DNA of 61,921 nt from Rhodospirillaceae bacterium. Its GTDB lineage: Bacteria > Pseudomonadota > Alphaproteobacteria > Rhodospirillales > Casp-alpha2. The stretch lies in NCBI GenBank assembly GCA_002706405.1, contig PALN01000067.1, positions 1 through 61,921 of the forward strand, written 5' to 3'. The translations under genes were made by a program, and so were the position numbers. Positions 21,632-32,900 of the stretch are shown here, in pieces (within the stretch, counting starts at the first letter, position 1; each line of letters begins with the position of its first letter). The notes below the pieces were generated by a model that saw only the letters and a program-made list of their open reading frames with translations, did not search any database and had not been told where the DNA came from.

Positions 21632-23152
21632 TCAGGTGCCGCAGAACGTCTGCTGCACGACCTCGTCGGGGGCGGGCGGGCGCACATAGCGCGAGCCGGC
21701 CGGGCGCGTCGCGTAGGGGCGCAGGACTTCCTCGACCAGGGCGTTGAACGGGGCGAAATCGCCGTTGTCCTCGGCCGCGCGGATGGCCGCCTCGACCAGA
21801 TGGTTGCGCGGAATGACTGCCGGATTCTTGTCGCGCAGGGCAGCCGCGCAGGCATCCGCGGCCCGGCCGTCTTCGCTCAGGCGCGCCCGCCAGCGGGCGG
21901 CCCATGCCTCGAACGCGTCGGGGTTGTTGAACAGGGACGCCGGGTCCGTATCGTCGGCGGGGTCGGCTTCGATGCGATTGGCGAGATAGCGGAAGGTATT
22001 GGTGAAGTCGGCCTCGCCCTCGGCCATGCAGGCCAGCAGGTCCGTGGCCAGGGAAAGGTCATCGTCCTGGGCCGTCGCCAGGCCGAGCTTGGCGCGGAAT
22101 TCCGCGATCAACGCCGCTTCGAACGCGGCCGGATAGGCATCGACCTCGGCTTGCGCCAAGGCCAGGGCCTTGTCGCCGTCCGGATCGATCAACGGCATCA
22201 GGCATTGCGCCAGCTGTGCCAGGTTCCACTGCAGGATCGACGGCTGATTGGCGAAGGCATAACGCCCGCCATGATCGATGGAACTGAAGACCGTGCCCGG
22301 ATGATAGATGTCCATGAAGGCGCAGGGGCCGTAGTCGATGGTTTCGCCGGCGACCGAGGTGTTGTCCGTATTCATCACCCCATGGATGAACCCCAGGCCG
22401 AACCATTTGGCGACCAGGCCAGCCTGACGCGCGACCACCGCCGCCAGCAGCGCGGTATAGGGGTTGTCGGCCCGGGCCGCCTCAGGGTAGTGGCGATCGA
22501 TGACGTAGTCCGCCAGGGTGCGCAGCGCCTCTTCGTCGCGGCGGGCCGCGAAATACTGAAAGGTGCCGACCCGAACATGGCTTTGCGCGACGCGGGTCAG
22601 CACGGCGCCCGGCAGATAGCCTTCGCGGATCACGTCCTGCCCCGTGGTCACGGCGGCGAGGGCGCGGGTGGTCGGCACGCCGAGAGCGTGCATGGCTTCG
22701 CTGACGACGTATTCCCGCAGCACCGGGCCAAGGGCGGCGCGGCCGTCGCCGCCCCGTGAAAACGGCGTGCGGCCCGAGCCCTTGAGCTGAACATCCCGGC
22801 GCAGGCCGTCCGTGCCCACGACCTCGCCCAGCAGGACCGCGCGGCCGTCGCCCAATTGCGGCACCCAGCCGCCGAACTGATGGCCCGCATAGGCCTGGGC
22901 GATCGGCTCGGCCCCCTCCGGCACGGCGTTGCCGGCAAAGATCGCGGCCCCCTCGTCCGACGACAGGGCATCGGCATCCAAGCCCAGCAGATCGCAAAGC
23001 GGCCGGTTAAGGCGGATCAGCGCCGGCGCGCGCACCGGGTCCGGCGCCTGGCGCACGAAGAACCGGTCCGGCAGCGCGGCGTAGCTGTTGGCGAAGGGAA
23101 TGGAAATGGCGGTCATGGCAGCGTCCCGTGGTGGATTGGTTGTCGCGGGCAT
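21632..23152 (-). CDS. selO: Protein adenylyltransferase SelO (YdiU family)
   Basis: A 506-residue pseudokinase-fold enzyme that transfers AMP to Ser/Thr/Tyr of target proteins and is linked to redox stress. Conserved blocks seen are [38 protein letters not shown], the catalytic-type [10 protein letters not shown] and the metal site [11 protein letters not shown]. The C-terminus ends TFCGT, carrying the penultimate-region Cys characteristic of the family (Sec in animals). The frame starts 3 bp after the recQ stop codon; an internal ATG at 23116 ([16 protein letters not shown]) is an equally plausible start and gives 494 residues. It is probably co-transcribed with recQ. Confidence 0.93.
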   Translation of the reverse strand: MPATTNPPRDAAMTAISIPFANSYAALPDRFFVRQAPDPVRAPALIRLNRPLCDLLGLDADALSSDEGAAIFAGNAVPEGAEPIAQAYAGHQFGGWVPQLGDGRAVLLGEVVGTDGLRRDVQLKGSGRTPFSRGGDGRAALGPVLREYVVSEAMHALGVPTTRALAAVTTGQDVIREGYLPGAVLTRVAQSHVRVGTFQYFAARRDEEALRTLADYVIDRHYPEAARADNPYTALLAAVVARQAGLVAKWFGLGFIHGVMNTDNTSVAGETIDYGPCAFMDIYHPGTVFSSIDHGGRYAFANQPSILQWNLAQLAQCLMPLIDPDGDKALALAQAEVDAYPAAFEAALIAEFRAKLGLATAQDDDLSLATDLLACMAEGEADFTNTFRYLANRIEADPADDTDPASLFNNPDAFEAWAARWRARLSEDGRAADACAAALRDKNPAVIPRNHLVEAAIRAAEDNGDFAPFNALVEEVLRPYATRPAGSRYVRPPAPDEVVQQTFCGT

Positions 23153-23155
23153 CGG

Positions 23156-24979
<1,824 letters not shown>

Positions 24980-25136
24980 GTGATCCGGAAGGTCCGTTGT
25001 TGTCGCCCGCGCAATGCCGGGCCCCTGTCTGAGATAGGGGGCAGCGCGACCAAAGTCAGTAACTTTTCCCGGTTTTTTCCGCTTTTCAGGTCTTTTGCGC
25101 CAGGACCTACCGCCCTGGCGCAGGCAGCCCACAGGT

Positions 25137-25175
25137 CAAAGAAAAGGCCTCGGAAGCATCCCTTCCAAGGCCTTT
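25137..25175 (-). terminator. Rho-independent terminator of the Cys-repeat protein gene
   Basis: On the minus strand AAAGGCCTTGGAAGG pairs with CTTCCGAGGCCTTT around a short loop, followed by TTCTTTG. It lies about 65 bp past the stop codon of the gene ending at 25241 and before recQ, isolating the two. Confidence 0.8.
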
Positions 25176-25240
25176 CCTGTCCCTTTGCCCGCCCCGGTGC
25201 CGCTATTCGGTACCAGGGCCGGAGATCATCTCGTCACGGC

Positions 25241-27595
25241 TCAGCCCGCCACCCAAGGCCGCCAGATCTGCCGGGGGCGGTTTCCGCTGCACTTCTGCAG
25301 GAGAACCTCTGCCCCTTTGACCGCCTTGTCGATCACGGTCATGCAGAAATCGAATTTCACCATCTTCACATGGCCGTCCGCCTGCAGTTCCCACTGCATG
25401 TTGGGGGAATTCTGGCACTTGGAAATCAGCACCTTCGTGCGGTCCTGAAGCTTGGCGTCACCGACCCCGACGCAATATTTGCTGTCGAAAACCAGGGCGC
25501 TCGGCTTTTCGTTTGGCCTGATCCACAGGGTATCCCGCTGCTTACAGTCGGCCAGGGCCATAGCTTCCGTCGGCTCCTCGCTTTTGCTCAGGCACAGCCC
25601 CGGCGCGCTGGTCAACTCGAACCGTAAGGTGCCCTTGGGCTGGGACCGCTGCCGCTTGATCGCGGCGATCAGGGCTTTGTCCGCCATCGGCGCCGCGGCG
25701 GGGCCTTGGTTGCCCACGACCACGGAGGTCGATTGAATGGGGGTGATCTTGATCGAACTCGGATCAATGGTGTCGGCGTTCGGCGTCGCCTGGTTCGTGG
25801 TGACGTTACTGCCGAGATTGATCGTCGGCATGGTCGGCGGGGCCGGCTTGGCGTCCGGGTCCTTACCGGCCTTGTAGGCGGCCAGACGGGTTTTGAAGTT
25901 GGCGCTCGGCCGCGTGTCGGCGCCGATCACGGCCGACCAGTGAAACAAAAACTCATCCGGCCCGTCTTTTTGCTGCAGAAAGATATTGAGATCGAGAGGA
26001 CGGTTCGCGATGTCGATCGACTGCTGGATTTTCCCGGCCGCTTTCTCCAACGCCATGAACTTGTCGATTTCCATGGTCACGATCACCCCGGCGGCGATGG
26101 CGATCATCAACGGCCCGAGGGCCGCCGTCGCAACGCCCGACGTTGTCCAACTGCCGGCGCCTCCACCCGTCTTGAGAGCCGTCTCGACCACTTTCCTTGC
26201 TGCCTCTGCCGCAACCTTCCGTGCCGCTTCCCTGAAAGGAAATGTCGCGATTTGCACCGGTTTGACAAACAATGGGATGAGAACGCTGCCCGCCGGTCCG
26301 GCGAAGCCGGCCGCCATCTGGATGGAGCCCACGAGCATCTCATTATAGTCGGGCGGGGTGACCATGGAATCGGAATAGATGACGGCGGCGCCCATTTTCT
26401 TCGCCGTGACCTCGTAGGCCTTTTTGGAAGCGATCTCCCAGGTTTGATGCGCCTGTTTCGCCTGATAGGCGATGAACTGCCGGTTCCATTGAATAAGCTG
26501 GGCGACCTGCCCCATCAGCTGCTTTTCAGATTCCGTCCTCTGACCGGCGGGTTTGGCGGCGGCATCCATCACGGCAGCGCCAAGGGCGGCGGACAGATAG
26601 GGACTTTCCCACGGCCGGTTGTCGATGACGTCCCAGGCCGCTTTTAGTGTCGCTTCTGGGTCCTTGCTGGCCAGTTTCGCGGCCTTTTTGATCTGGGCAT
26701 CCAACGCCGTGCGTTCGGCGATGATTTTGGCAAGGATGTCATCGGCACCGCTGCCAAGGCCGAACAGGCCGTATTTGCCCCGTTCGGGCAGGACCCATTC
26801 CATCTTGTTGTTGCTGCAGGCCTTCGCCGATTTGATGCTGAACCAGGTGCGCTTGGCCCCTTCCGGACAGGTCCAGCAGGTGCCGCCGTCGATCATGTCG
26901 AAAATCTGGTTGGGTTCGCACTTGCGGTCGCCTTTGCTGATCGCCGGCTCGAACGCAAAGGACGTCTTGCAGGCCCGCGCCCCGGTCACGGCGTTGGCCG
27001 TGCGGTTGTAATCTTCGGGACATTTCCAGCATTCGCCGCCGTTGCGCGGATCGCGGAAGGCATCCTGATCGGGGCATTGCCGTCCTTTGAAGATCGCCGA
27101 CGTCGCCTTTTTGCCGATCTTGCCGCAGGCATTCCACGCGTCCACCTTCGCGGCGGTGCGACCATAGCCCGCGGGGCAGCTCCAGCATTCGCCGCCGTTG
27201 CGCCCATCCTTGAAGGAACCGCTCGGGCATTTGACCGCCCCGAGGAAGGTCGCGGGGCCCGTCTTGTTCGGAATGTTTTTTTGACAAGCCCGTTCATGCG
27301 TCACCTTGCGGGCGCTGCGCACGTAGCCCGTCGGGCAGGCCCAGCAGGACCCGAGATCGGCGAACGACCCTTTCGGGCAGGTCTTGATGGACTGCCTGAC
27401 GTAGGTGGCCTTTTGAAAATCGCAGGGTTCCTGGAGGTTCCCCGCCCGATCAACGCCGCCGCAGGCCGAATGGCCCTGCAACTGCTTCCACGCCGAGTTC
27501 GCCTGCACGTCCTCACCATTGCCCCCCAGGATGAACAGGCCGAGAAACAGAACTCCCAAGTACTTTGGCAAAAACCTTGCGACAAGCGATGCCAT
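25241..27595 (-). CDS. Secreted Cys-rich repeat protein with C-terminal ricin-type lectin domain
   Basis: A 784-residue protein of unknown function. Residues 1-34 form a signal peptide (YLGVLFLGLFILGG core). Residues 70-260 contain four copies of a unit of about 50 residues with CPxGxF...GGxCWxCPxGYxRT...AC; the CWxCP cores are at about 84, 137, 189 and 240. The middle (270-600) is helical, with hydrophobic stretches such as GPLMIAIAAGVIVTM that could insert in a membrane. The last 130 residues resemble a ricin B-type beta-trefoil (GLCLSKS, KYCVGVGD, QWEL, DFCMTVID, QIWRPW). The ATG at 27595 has GAGGAGG eight bases upstream. The gene looks lower in GC than its neighbours. An AraC regulator lies upstream. 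Confidence 0.75.
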   Translation of the reverse strand: MASLVARFLPKYLGVLFLGLFILGGNGEDVQANSAWKQLQGHSACGGVDRAGNLQEPCDFQKATYVRQSIKTCPKGSFADLGSCWACPTGYVRSARKVTHERACQKNIPNKTGPATFLGAVKCPSGSFKDGRNGGECWSCPAGYGRTAAKVDAWNACGKIGKKATSAIFKGRQCPDQDAFRDPRNGGECWKCPEDYNRTANAVTGARACKTSFAFEPAISKGDRKCEPNQIFDMIDGGTCWTCPEGAKRTWFSIKSAKACSNNKMEWVLPERGKYGLFGLGSGADDILAKIIAERTALDAQIKKAAKLASKDPEATLKAAWDVIDNRPWESPYLSAALGAAVMDAAAKPAGQRTESEKQLMGQVAQLIQWNRQFIAYQAKQAHQTWEIASKKAYEVTAKKMGAAVIYSDSMVTPPDYNEMLVGSIQMAAGFAGPAGSVLIPLFVKPVQIATFPFREAARKVAAEAARKVVETALKTGGGAGSWTTSGVATAALGPLMIAIAAGVIVTMEIDKFMALEKAAGKIQQSIDIANRPLDLNIFLQQKDGPDEFLFHWSAVIGADTRPSANFKTRLAAYKAGKDPDAKPAPPTMPTINLGSNVTTNQATPNADTIDPSSIKITPIQSTSVVVGNQGPAAAPMADKALIAAIKRQRSQPKGTLRFELTSAPGLCLSKSEEPTEAMALADCKQRDTLWIRPNEKPSALVFDSKYCVGVGDAKLQDRTKVLISKCQNSPNMQWELQADGHVKMVKFDFCMTVIDKAVKGAEVLLQKCSGNRPRQIWRPWVAG

Positions 27596-27761
27596 AGACA
27601 AATCCTCCTCGCGGCGTTAGATCCGCCGAAGTCGTGAATTTCGATGTATTTTGTTTCTTAATCACTCCGGCGGCCTGAATTCATGCTTATTTTTTGGAAT
27701 TAAGCCAGCCTGAAAATTAAGCTGCGCGTCGGAGACAGCGATTGCGCAATCAAAGCATTTA

Positions 27762-28775
27762 TCAGGCGCGCGACCGCAAGGTCTGCGACGGCAGGACGCC
27801 GTACTGCTCCACATAGCATTTGGAAAACCAGCCCATGTGGGTGAACCCCCACTTCACGGCGACATCGCGGACGGAAACGCCGTTGTCGGCCCGGCGCAGA
27901 TCGTCATGAGCCAAGGTCAATCGCACGTATTTGACATAGGCGATCGGCGACATGCCGAAAGCATCGTTAAAGGCCATCTGCAACGACCGGTAACTGCATC
28001 CCGCGTGACGCGCCAGGGTTTCCAGGGTGATCGCCATATCCGCATGGGCGTGGATGAAGTCGCGAGCCCGTTTGACGTAGTAGGGCACGGCGACGGCCTT
28101 CGGGCGGCCCTGCAGGGCCGCCGTGGCCGAATTGGGCAGCAGCGACAGCACGCTGGTCAGCAACAGGTCCTTGAGGCCTGCCTGCAAGATGGGATTACCC
28201 GCCTCGTATAGGGGGCCATCGAGGGCCCCCGCGATATAGGTCACCGTATTGCGCAGGTGCTGCCCGTTCGGCGTAGTCAGGTCCAGTTCGACATCGAATT
28301 GGATATCCGCCAGACAGGCTTCTTCGCCAAGAAGCTTGCGCGCATGTTGTTTCAGGCCATCAATCGACAGCGGAACCACGAAGCTTTCGAAGGCGTCCTG
28401 GTGCGCTGTCAGGGGATTGCGTTTGTCCCGCATCAGGCCGGTATTCGGCGAAATATCGAACGTCTTCCCTTGATGCTTCACCTCGGCCATTCCGCCGGTA
28501 AGGATGAACAACAACAACGAATCCTCGTCGTTCGCCTGCGTCTGGACCCGGGTCGGCACCGCGCCATAGGTGATGTGCAGAAGGCTCTGGCCGCCGAGGT
28601 CGGCACAGCGCAGGGACGCGTCGATCTCACGGCCTTTGCCGATGACGTCGACTTCATCCGTGTTGGTCAGGCGTGCAAGAATATCCCGCATTTCATGCAG
28701 GTCCTTGGACGACAGAACCTCGTAATTCTCCAGATATGTCATGAGGGGGCGCCAATCCTTCCGATGGACACGCAT
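27762..28775 (-). CDS. AraC family transcriptional regulator
   Basis: A 337-residue regulator with an N-terminal ligand-binding region of the AraC_binding_2 type and a C-terminal double helix-turn-helix (about 235-335), where CSYRSLQMAFNDAFGMSPIA and the last helix WGFTHMGWFSKCYVEQYG fit the family. The start is uncertain: ATG at 28775 lacks a Shine-Dalgarno sequence and ATG at 28742 (MTYLENYEVLSS) is also possible. It is 167 bp upstream of the Cys-repeat protein gene on the same strand and divergent from an SDR gene, so either could be its target. Confidence 0.88.
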   Translation of the reverse strand: MRVHRKDWRPLMTYLENYEVLSSKDLHEMRDILARLTNTDEVDVIGKGREIDASLRCADLGGQSLLHITYGAVPTRVQTQANDEDSLLLFILTGGMAEVKHQGKTFDISPNTGLMRDKRNPLTAHQDAFESFVVPLSIDGLKQHARKLLGEEACLADIQFDVELDLTTPNGQHLRNTVTYIAGALDGPLYEAGNPILQAGLKDLLLTSVLSLLPNSATAALQGRPKAVAVPYYVKRARDFIHAHADMAITLETLARHAGCSYRSLQMAFNDAFGMSPIAYVKYVRLTLAHDDLRRADNGVSVRDVAVKWGFTHMGWFSKCYVEQYGVLPSQTLRSRA

Positions 28776-28943
28776 ACATTATAAGCGGCCCATCGCCTAC
28801 GACCATCATCACACTGCCGCGCTATCGTTCAATTTAGGTCCCGGCCGTTGCCTTGCCCCACCCCCGCGACTCCTGTTCACAATGGCGCAAATCCGCTAAA
28901 TGGTTGCAGACCTTAGAACAAACCAAAATCAGGAGATCCATCC

Positions 28944-29663
28944 ATGGGGGAACAATGCGTTGTCGTGACCGGCGGCAGCAGTGGCATCGGCCGCGCCTGC
29001 GTCGAGGCCGTCGCCGCGACCGGCACCAAGGTTGTCAATCTGGACCGCAATCCGGCCGAACTCATTCCGGGCGAGACCTTCATCGAACTCGATCTCTATG
29101 ACCACGACCGAATCCGCGACGTGTTCGCCGACATCGCTCAGACCTTCGACATCGTCGGCCTGGTCAACAACGCCGGCATGTCGCTCGCCAAAACCCTGGC
29201 CGAGACCGAGGCCGAGGATTTCGCCAAAGTGGTTCCCCTCAACATGGTCGCCCCGGCGCTTTGCGCGAAATATGCCGCCGAGGCCATGAAGCGCGTGGGC
29301 TGGGGGCGTATCGTCAACATGTCCAGCCGCGTCATCCTGGGCAAGGAGTTGCGCACCACCTATGCCGCGACCAAGGGCGGCATCGCCGCCATGGGCAAGG
29401 TCTGGGCCCTGGAACTGGCGGCCGACGGCATCACCGTGAACACCATTGCCCCCGGCCCCATCGCCACGCCCCTGTTCAAGGAGGTCAACCCGCCGGGTAC
29501 CCCCAGAACCCAAAAGATCATCGACGGCGTGCCGGTCAAGCGCCTGGGTGAGCCGGAAGACATCGCCAACGCCGTGACCTTCTTTCTGAAAAAGGAAAGC
29601 GGCTTCATCACCGGCCAGACCCTGTTCGTCTGCGGCGGGTTGACCGTCGGCGGCGCGCAGTAA
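28944..29663 (+). CDS. Short-chain dehydrogenase/reductase
   Basis: A 239-residue classical SDR. The NAD(P)-binding motif is TGGSSGIG (9-16), followed by NNAG, the catalytic Ser in NMSSR and the Tyr-x-x-x-Lys pair in TYAATKGG. The C-terminal half ends in TGQTLFVCGG, typical of FabG-like enzymes. Asp at the end of the second beta strand (NLDRNP) suggests preference for NAD over NADP. The ATG at 28944 follows CAGGAG at 28930-28935. Its substrate is unknown. It diverges from the AraC gene. Confidence 0.9.
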   Translation: MGEQCVVVTGGSSGIGRACVEAVAATGTKVVNLDRNPAELIPGETFIELDLYDHDRIRDVFADIAQTFDIVGLVNNAGMSLAKTLAETEAEDFAKVVPLNMVAPALCAKYAAEAMKRVGWGRIVNMSSRVILGKELRTTYAATKGGIAAMGKVWALELAADGITVNTIAPGPIATPLFKEVNPPGTPRTQKIIDGVPVKRLGEPEDIANAVTFFLKKESGFITGQTLFVCGGLTVGGAQ

Positions 29664-29678
29664 CCGGGTACCGTCACG

Positions 29679-29696
29679 CCAGCGAAACATCGCTGG
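29679..29696 (+). repeat. Short hairpin between SDR and nickel transporter genes
   Basis: CCAGCG (29679-29684) pairs with CGCTGG (29691-29696) around AAACAT. It follows the SDR stop codon; no T run. It may end the SDR transcript or be an operator for the transporter gene. Confidence 0.3.
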
Positions 29697-29786
29697 AATA
29701 GCGGCCCGTAATCCGTCACAAAGGGGGCCCACGGCGTGCCGTCGGATTTTCCGGCGGCGGCCCCTCATACAATAAGGAGCATCGGC

Positions 29787-30488
29787 ATGACCTCGATCCT
29801 GGTTCTCGGCTTCCTGATCGGGATTCGTCATGCATTTGAGCCGGATCACCTGGCCGCCGTGACCGCCATGGTGTCGGGCAAGACGTCCCTGCGCCAGACC
29901 CTGCGTCAGGGGGCTGTCTGGGGCCTCGGCCATACCACCACTCTGTTCCTGGTCTGCGGCGCCGTGATCTACATGGAAACGACGATTTCCGACTTTGCCG
30001 CGCGCATGATGGAGGCAACCGTCGGTGTGCTGCTGATCGGGCTGGGCGCCGAAGTGATCCGCCGCATGATCCGCGACCGCATCCATTTCCACGCCCATCG
30101 TCACGCGGACGGAGAAGTCCACTTCCACGCCCATTCCCATAAGCATGACCCCAAACAGGCGGTGCATCCGCGGACGCACGACCACGACCACCCGACGGGC
30201 TTTCCGCTGCGCTTTTTCGTCGTCGGCCTGATGCACGGCATGGCCGGATCGGCAGCCTTGGCGGTGATGACGGCGCAGACCACGGCAACGCCCTGGTTGG
30301 CGCTGGCCTACGTCGCCTTGTTCGGGATCGGCTCCATGGCCGGAATGGCCATGTTCTCGGCGGCCATTTCCCTGCCCCTCAAGGGCGCGCGCTCCCTGAC
30401 CTGGGCCCATAACGGCCTGCAGATGGCGATCGGCTGCCTGACCGTCGGCCTGGGCGCCACGACGGTGGTCACCTCCGTCTTCCCCTGA
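29787..30488 (+). CDS. Nickel/cobalt transporter-like membrane protein (NiCoT/UreH family)
   Basis: A 233-residue integral membrane protein with about six transmembrane segments. The first helix carries HAFEPDHLAAV, matching the HX4DH metal-binding signature of NiCoT permeases, and a later segment has GLGHTTTLF. A cytosolic or periplasmic loop near residues 108-145 is packed with His (HFHAHRHADG, HFHAHSHKHD, HDHDHP), which would bind Ni or Co. The ATG at 29787 follows AAGGAG at 29774-29779. It is alone; no urease or hydrogenase genes are in the window, so the metal's destination is unknown. Confidence 0.82.
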   Translation: MTSILVLGFLIGIRHAFEPDHLAAVTAMVSGKTSLRQTLRQGAVWGLGHTTTLFLVCGAVIYMETTISDFAARMMEATVGVLLIGLGAEVIRRMIRDRIHFHAHRHADGEVHFHAHSHKHDPKQAVHPRTHDHDHPTGFPLRFFVVGLMHGMAGSAALAVMTAQTTATPWLALAYVALFGIGSMAGMAMFSAAISLPLKGARSLTWAHNGLQMAIGCLTVGLGATTVVTSVFP

Positions 30489-30600
30489 CTGACTGAATGC
30501 GCCGCGCCGCCGTCGTCATCTGACGGCTGAATGCGGCCGCATGATCGTGATCTGCAAGTCGGATACGCTCGAAGAGCTCGCCAAGTCCTGACGGAAATCG

Positions 30601-31698
30601 CTAGGAAAGAGGGTCGGGCGGCGCCACGCCCAGGTCCCGGCCGGCGCCGGCAATGGCGTCCCAGGCATCGGGGGCCAGGGGAATGCCGCCCGAAAGCCGG
30701 GCGTCGCGCATGCGGGCTTCGGGCTCGCCGGGAACCAGCACTTCGCCGCCGTCTTCAACCGGCTTGGCGCTTTTCACATAGTCGATGTAGCGGCGGAGTT
30801 CGCGGGCATAATCATCCTCCGCGCCAAAACGGTCGCGGGACATATAGATCGACAGCATGCCGTTATAAATCTTGTCGTATCCCGGTCCGGTGGCGCCCGA
30901 TCCGGTGAGCGCGCCCGCCAGCAGTTCGCACATCAGGGCCAGGCCCGATCCCTTATGCCCGCCCATGGCGACCAACGCACCCGCGCCGTTGCGCGAATTG
31001 GGCTGAACCGCCGGATCGGCCGGACCATAGAGCATGGCCGGATCGGCGCTGGGTCGGCCGTCGGGCCCAATCAGGCTGCCGTCCGGCAACGGCTTGCCGC
31101 CCTTGGAGGCAACCAGCACCTTGCCCTCGGCGACCAGGGAAGTCGCGAAATCCAGAATCACCGGGGCACCCCCCGCCCCCGGCACGCCGATGGCGACCGG
31201 GGCCGTGGACATGCGCCGCTCCGTCCCGCCGAACGGCGCGACCAGAACGCTGCCCGCCACGTTGACGAAATGGACCGACACCTGGTTTTCCGCCGCCGCC
31301 ACCTCGGCAAAGGCGCCGATGCGCCCCAGGTGCCCGGCATGGCGCAGGGCGACCACGGCGACACCCAAGTCCTTGGCCCGTTCGATGCCGCGGGCGACGG
31401 CCTGCGGCCCCACGGTCTGGCCGAAGCCGAACTGACCGTCGAGGATCATCAGAGCCCCCGTGTCGCTGATCACGGAAACCTCGCGGTCGGCGACAAGGTT
31501 GCCGGATTTCAGCCAACCCAGATATCGCGGCGTGCGGATGACGCCATGGCTGTCGTGGCCGGACAGATTTGCGCCGACCAGGTTTTCGGCGACGCGCATG
31601 CCCTCGGCCGCCGAACAGCCGGCGGTGCGAAAGACCTCCGCCAGGAATCCCGTCAGGGCCGCGGCCTCGAGGCGGACCGGTGCCGCGCCGCCGCTCAC
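30601..31698 (-). CDS. Ldh_2 family malate/L-lactate-type dehydrogenase
   Basis: A 365-residue NAD(P)-dependent oxidoreductase of the type-2 malate/lactate dehydrogenase family, which acts on 2-hydroxyacids such as malate, sulfolactate or ureidoglycolate. The conserved active-site segment GHDSHGVIRTP is at about residues 47-57 and the core TAPVAIGVPGAGG with DFATS is in place. It overlaps the upstream 2-hydroxyacid dehydrogenase gene by 4 bp and is the last gene of the TRAP operon. Having an L-type and a D-type enzyme side by side suggests oxidation and re-reduction, that is stereo-inversion, of the imported acid. Confidence 0.88.
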   Translation of the reverse strand: MSGGAAPVRLEAAALTGFLAEVFRTAGCSAAEGMRVAENLVGANLSGHDSHGVIRTPRYLGWLKSGNLVADREVSVISDTGALMILDGQFGFGQTVGPQAVARGIERAKDLGVAVVALRHAGHLGRIGAFAEVAAAENQVSVHFVNVAGSVLVAPFGGTERRMSTAPVAIGVPGAGGAPVILDFATSLVAEGKVLVASKGGKPLPDGSLIGPDGRPSADPAMLYGPADPAVQPNSRNGAGALVAMGGHKGSGLALMCELLAGALTGSGATGPGYDKIYNGMLSIYMSRDRFGAEDDYARELRRYIDYVKSAKPVEDGGEVLVPGEPEARMRDARLSGGIPLAPDAWDAIAGAGRDLGVAPPDPLS

Positions 31699-32657
31699 AG
31701 CACGTCCTTGTTGACGACGAAGGCGGGATCGAGCGCGGCGTCCAATGCGGCCAGCACGTTGCGGGCCGCGGTTTCCGCAACGCGGCGGCCCGTTTCGACC
31801 GTCAGGGCCGAGTTGTGGGGCGTGAACAGCACGTTGTCGAGGGTAAGCAGGGGACAGTCGTCCTTGGGCGGCTCGTCCTTGGTGACGTCGAGCCCTGCCC
31901 CGCCGAGATGGCCCGAGACCAGGGCCGCATGAAGGGCATCCTCGTCGATCAGGGACCCCCGGGCCGTGTTGATGACATAGGCCCCCGGTTTCATGGCGGC
32001 GAATTCCGCCGCCCCCAAAAGGGGCGTGCCGTCGTCGTTGGCCGGCAGATGCAGACTGACGAAATCGACATCTCCCAAGGCGTCGCGGAAATCGGCGACG
32101 TAATCGTAGCCCAGGCGCTGGGCCTCTTTCCGGGTCGCCTCGCGGCCGCAGGCGACGACCCGCATGCCGAAGGCGGCACAGCGTTTGGCCGCCTCGCCGC
32201 CGATGCCGCCTAGTCCGATGATCAGCACCGATTTATCCAATAGCTCATGGGTCTGGCTTTTGAAGCGTTCCGCATATCGGCCCGTGCGGGTGTAGCGGTC
32301 CATGACCGCGATCTGACGGCCGAGTCCCAGCATCAGCAGCACCGTGTGCTCGGCCACGGAAGCCGCCAACGCGTCGCCGACGATGGCCAGCGGAATGCCC
32401 CGCGCGCTGAGTGCCGCCACGTCGACATGGTCATAGCCGACGCCCAGGCGGGAGACGATCTTGAGATTGGCCGCCCCCGCGATGGCCGGAGCGGTCAGCG
32501 GCGTCAGCCGCAGGATGACCGCGTCGGCGTCCTTGATGGCCTCCGCCAGGCTGTCCGGGGTCAGGCCCTGTTCAAGGCGCACGTCCAAACCGTCGCGCAG
32601 GGACAACAATTCCACCCCCCGCGCATGCATGGGGCCTTCGACAAATATGGTGGTCAC
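31695..32657 (-). CDS. D-2-hydroxyacid dehydrogenase (NAD-binding)
   Basis: A 320-residue member of the D-isomer-specific 2-hydroxyacid dehydrogenase family. The Rossmann motif is GLGGIGGEAAKR (about 148-159), the substrate Arg is in NTARGSLIDEDAL, the Glu in KDEPP and the catalytic His in TPHNSAL. It overlaps the next gene (Ldh_2) by 4 bp and follows a small membrane protein gene. The enzyme probably interconverts a D-2-hydroxyacid and its 2-oxoacid; the exact substrate is open. Confidence 0.92.
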   Translation of the reverse strand: MTTIFVEGPMHARGVELLSLRDGLDVRLEQGLTPDSLAEAIKDADAVILRLTPLTAPAIAGAANLKIVSRLGVGYDHVDVAALSARGIPLAIVGDALAASVAEHTVLLMLGLGRQIAVMDRYTRTGRYAERFKSQTHELLDKSVLIIGLGGIGGEAAKRCAAFGMRVVACGREATRKEAQRLGYDYVADFRDALGDVDFVSLHLPANDDGTPLLGAAEFAAMKPGAYVINTARGSLIDEDALHAALVSGHLGGAGLDVTKDEPPKDDCPLLTLDNVLFTPHNSALTVETGRRVAETAARNVLAALDAALDPAFVVNKDVL

Positions 32658-32669
32658 GATAGGCCGCCG

Positions 32670-32900
32670 TCAGGCCGCGTCGTCGAAGTCGAGGGGCTCG
32701 CGGGTCGCCTTCTCACCGGGGCGATAGAGCACCATGACGGCCCCGACGGCGACCAGGGCAAGCGCCAGGACCGCGAACTGGAACGGCACGAAGTCCTTGA
32801 CGTGTTCCTGGCGCAACCCCAGGAACGCCAGCACCGCGACAATGGCGGCGGCAAGCCCCCAATAGACGGGCCGGCCGATAAACAGTTCGGACATCTTCAT
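32670..32900 (-). CDS. Small two-helix membrane protein of the TRAP operon
   Basis: A 76-residue protein with two hydrophobic helices (GLAAAIVAVLAFLGL and QFAVLALALVAVGAVMVLY) and a charged C-terminus ending DFDDAA. Its ATG shares one base with the TRAP permease stop (TAATG), so it is translationally coupled to it. Function not recognised; an accessory subunit of the transporter is the obvious guess. Confidence 0.72.
   Translation of the reverse strand: MKMSELFIGRPVYWGLAAAIVAVLAFLGLRQEHVKDFVPFQFAVLALALVAVGAVMVLYRPGEKATREPLDFDDAA

Noticed and set aside
29664-29786. A nickel/cobalt or cobalamin riboswitch ahead of the transporter
   Set aside because: Only one simple hairpin is seen; none of the conserved boxes of those riboswitches is recognisable.
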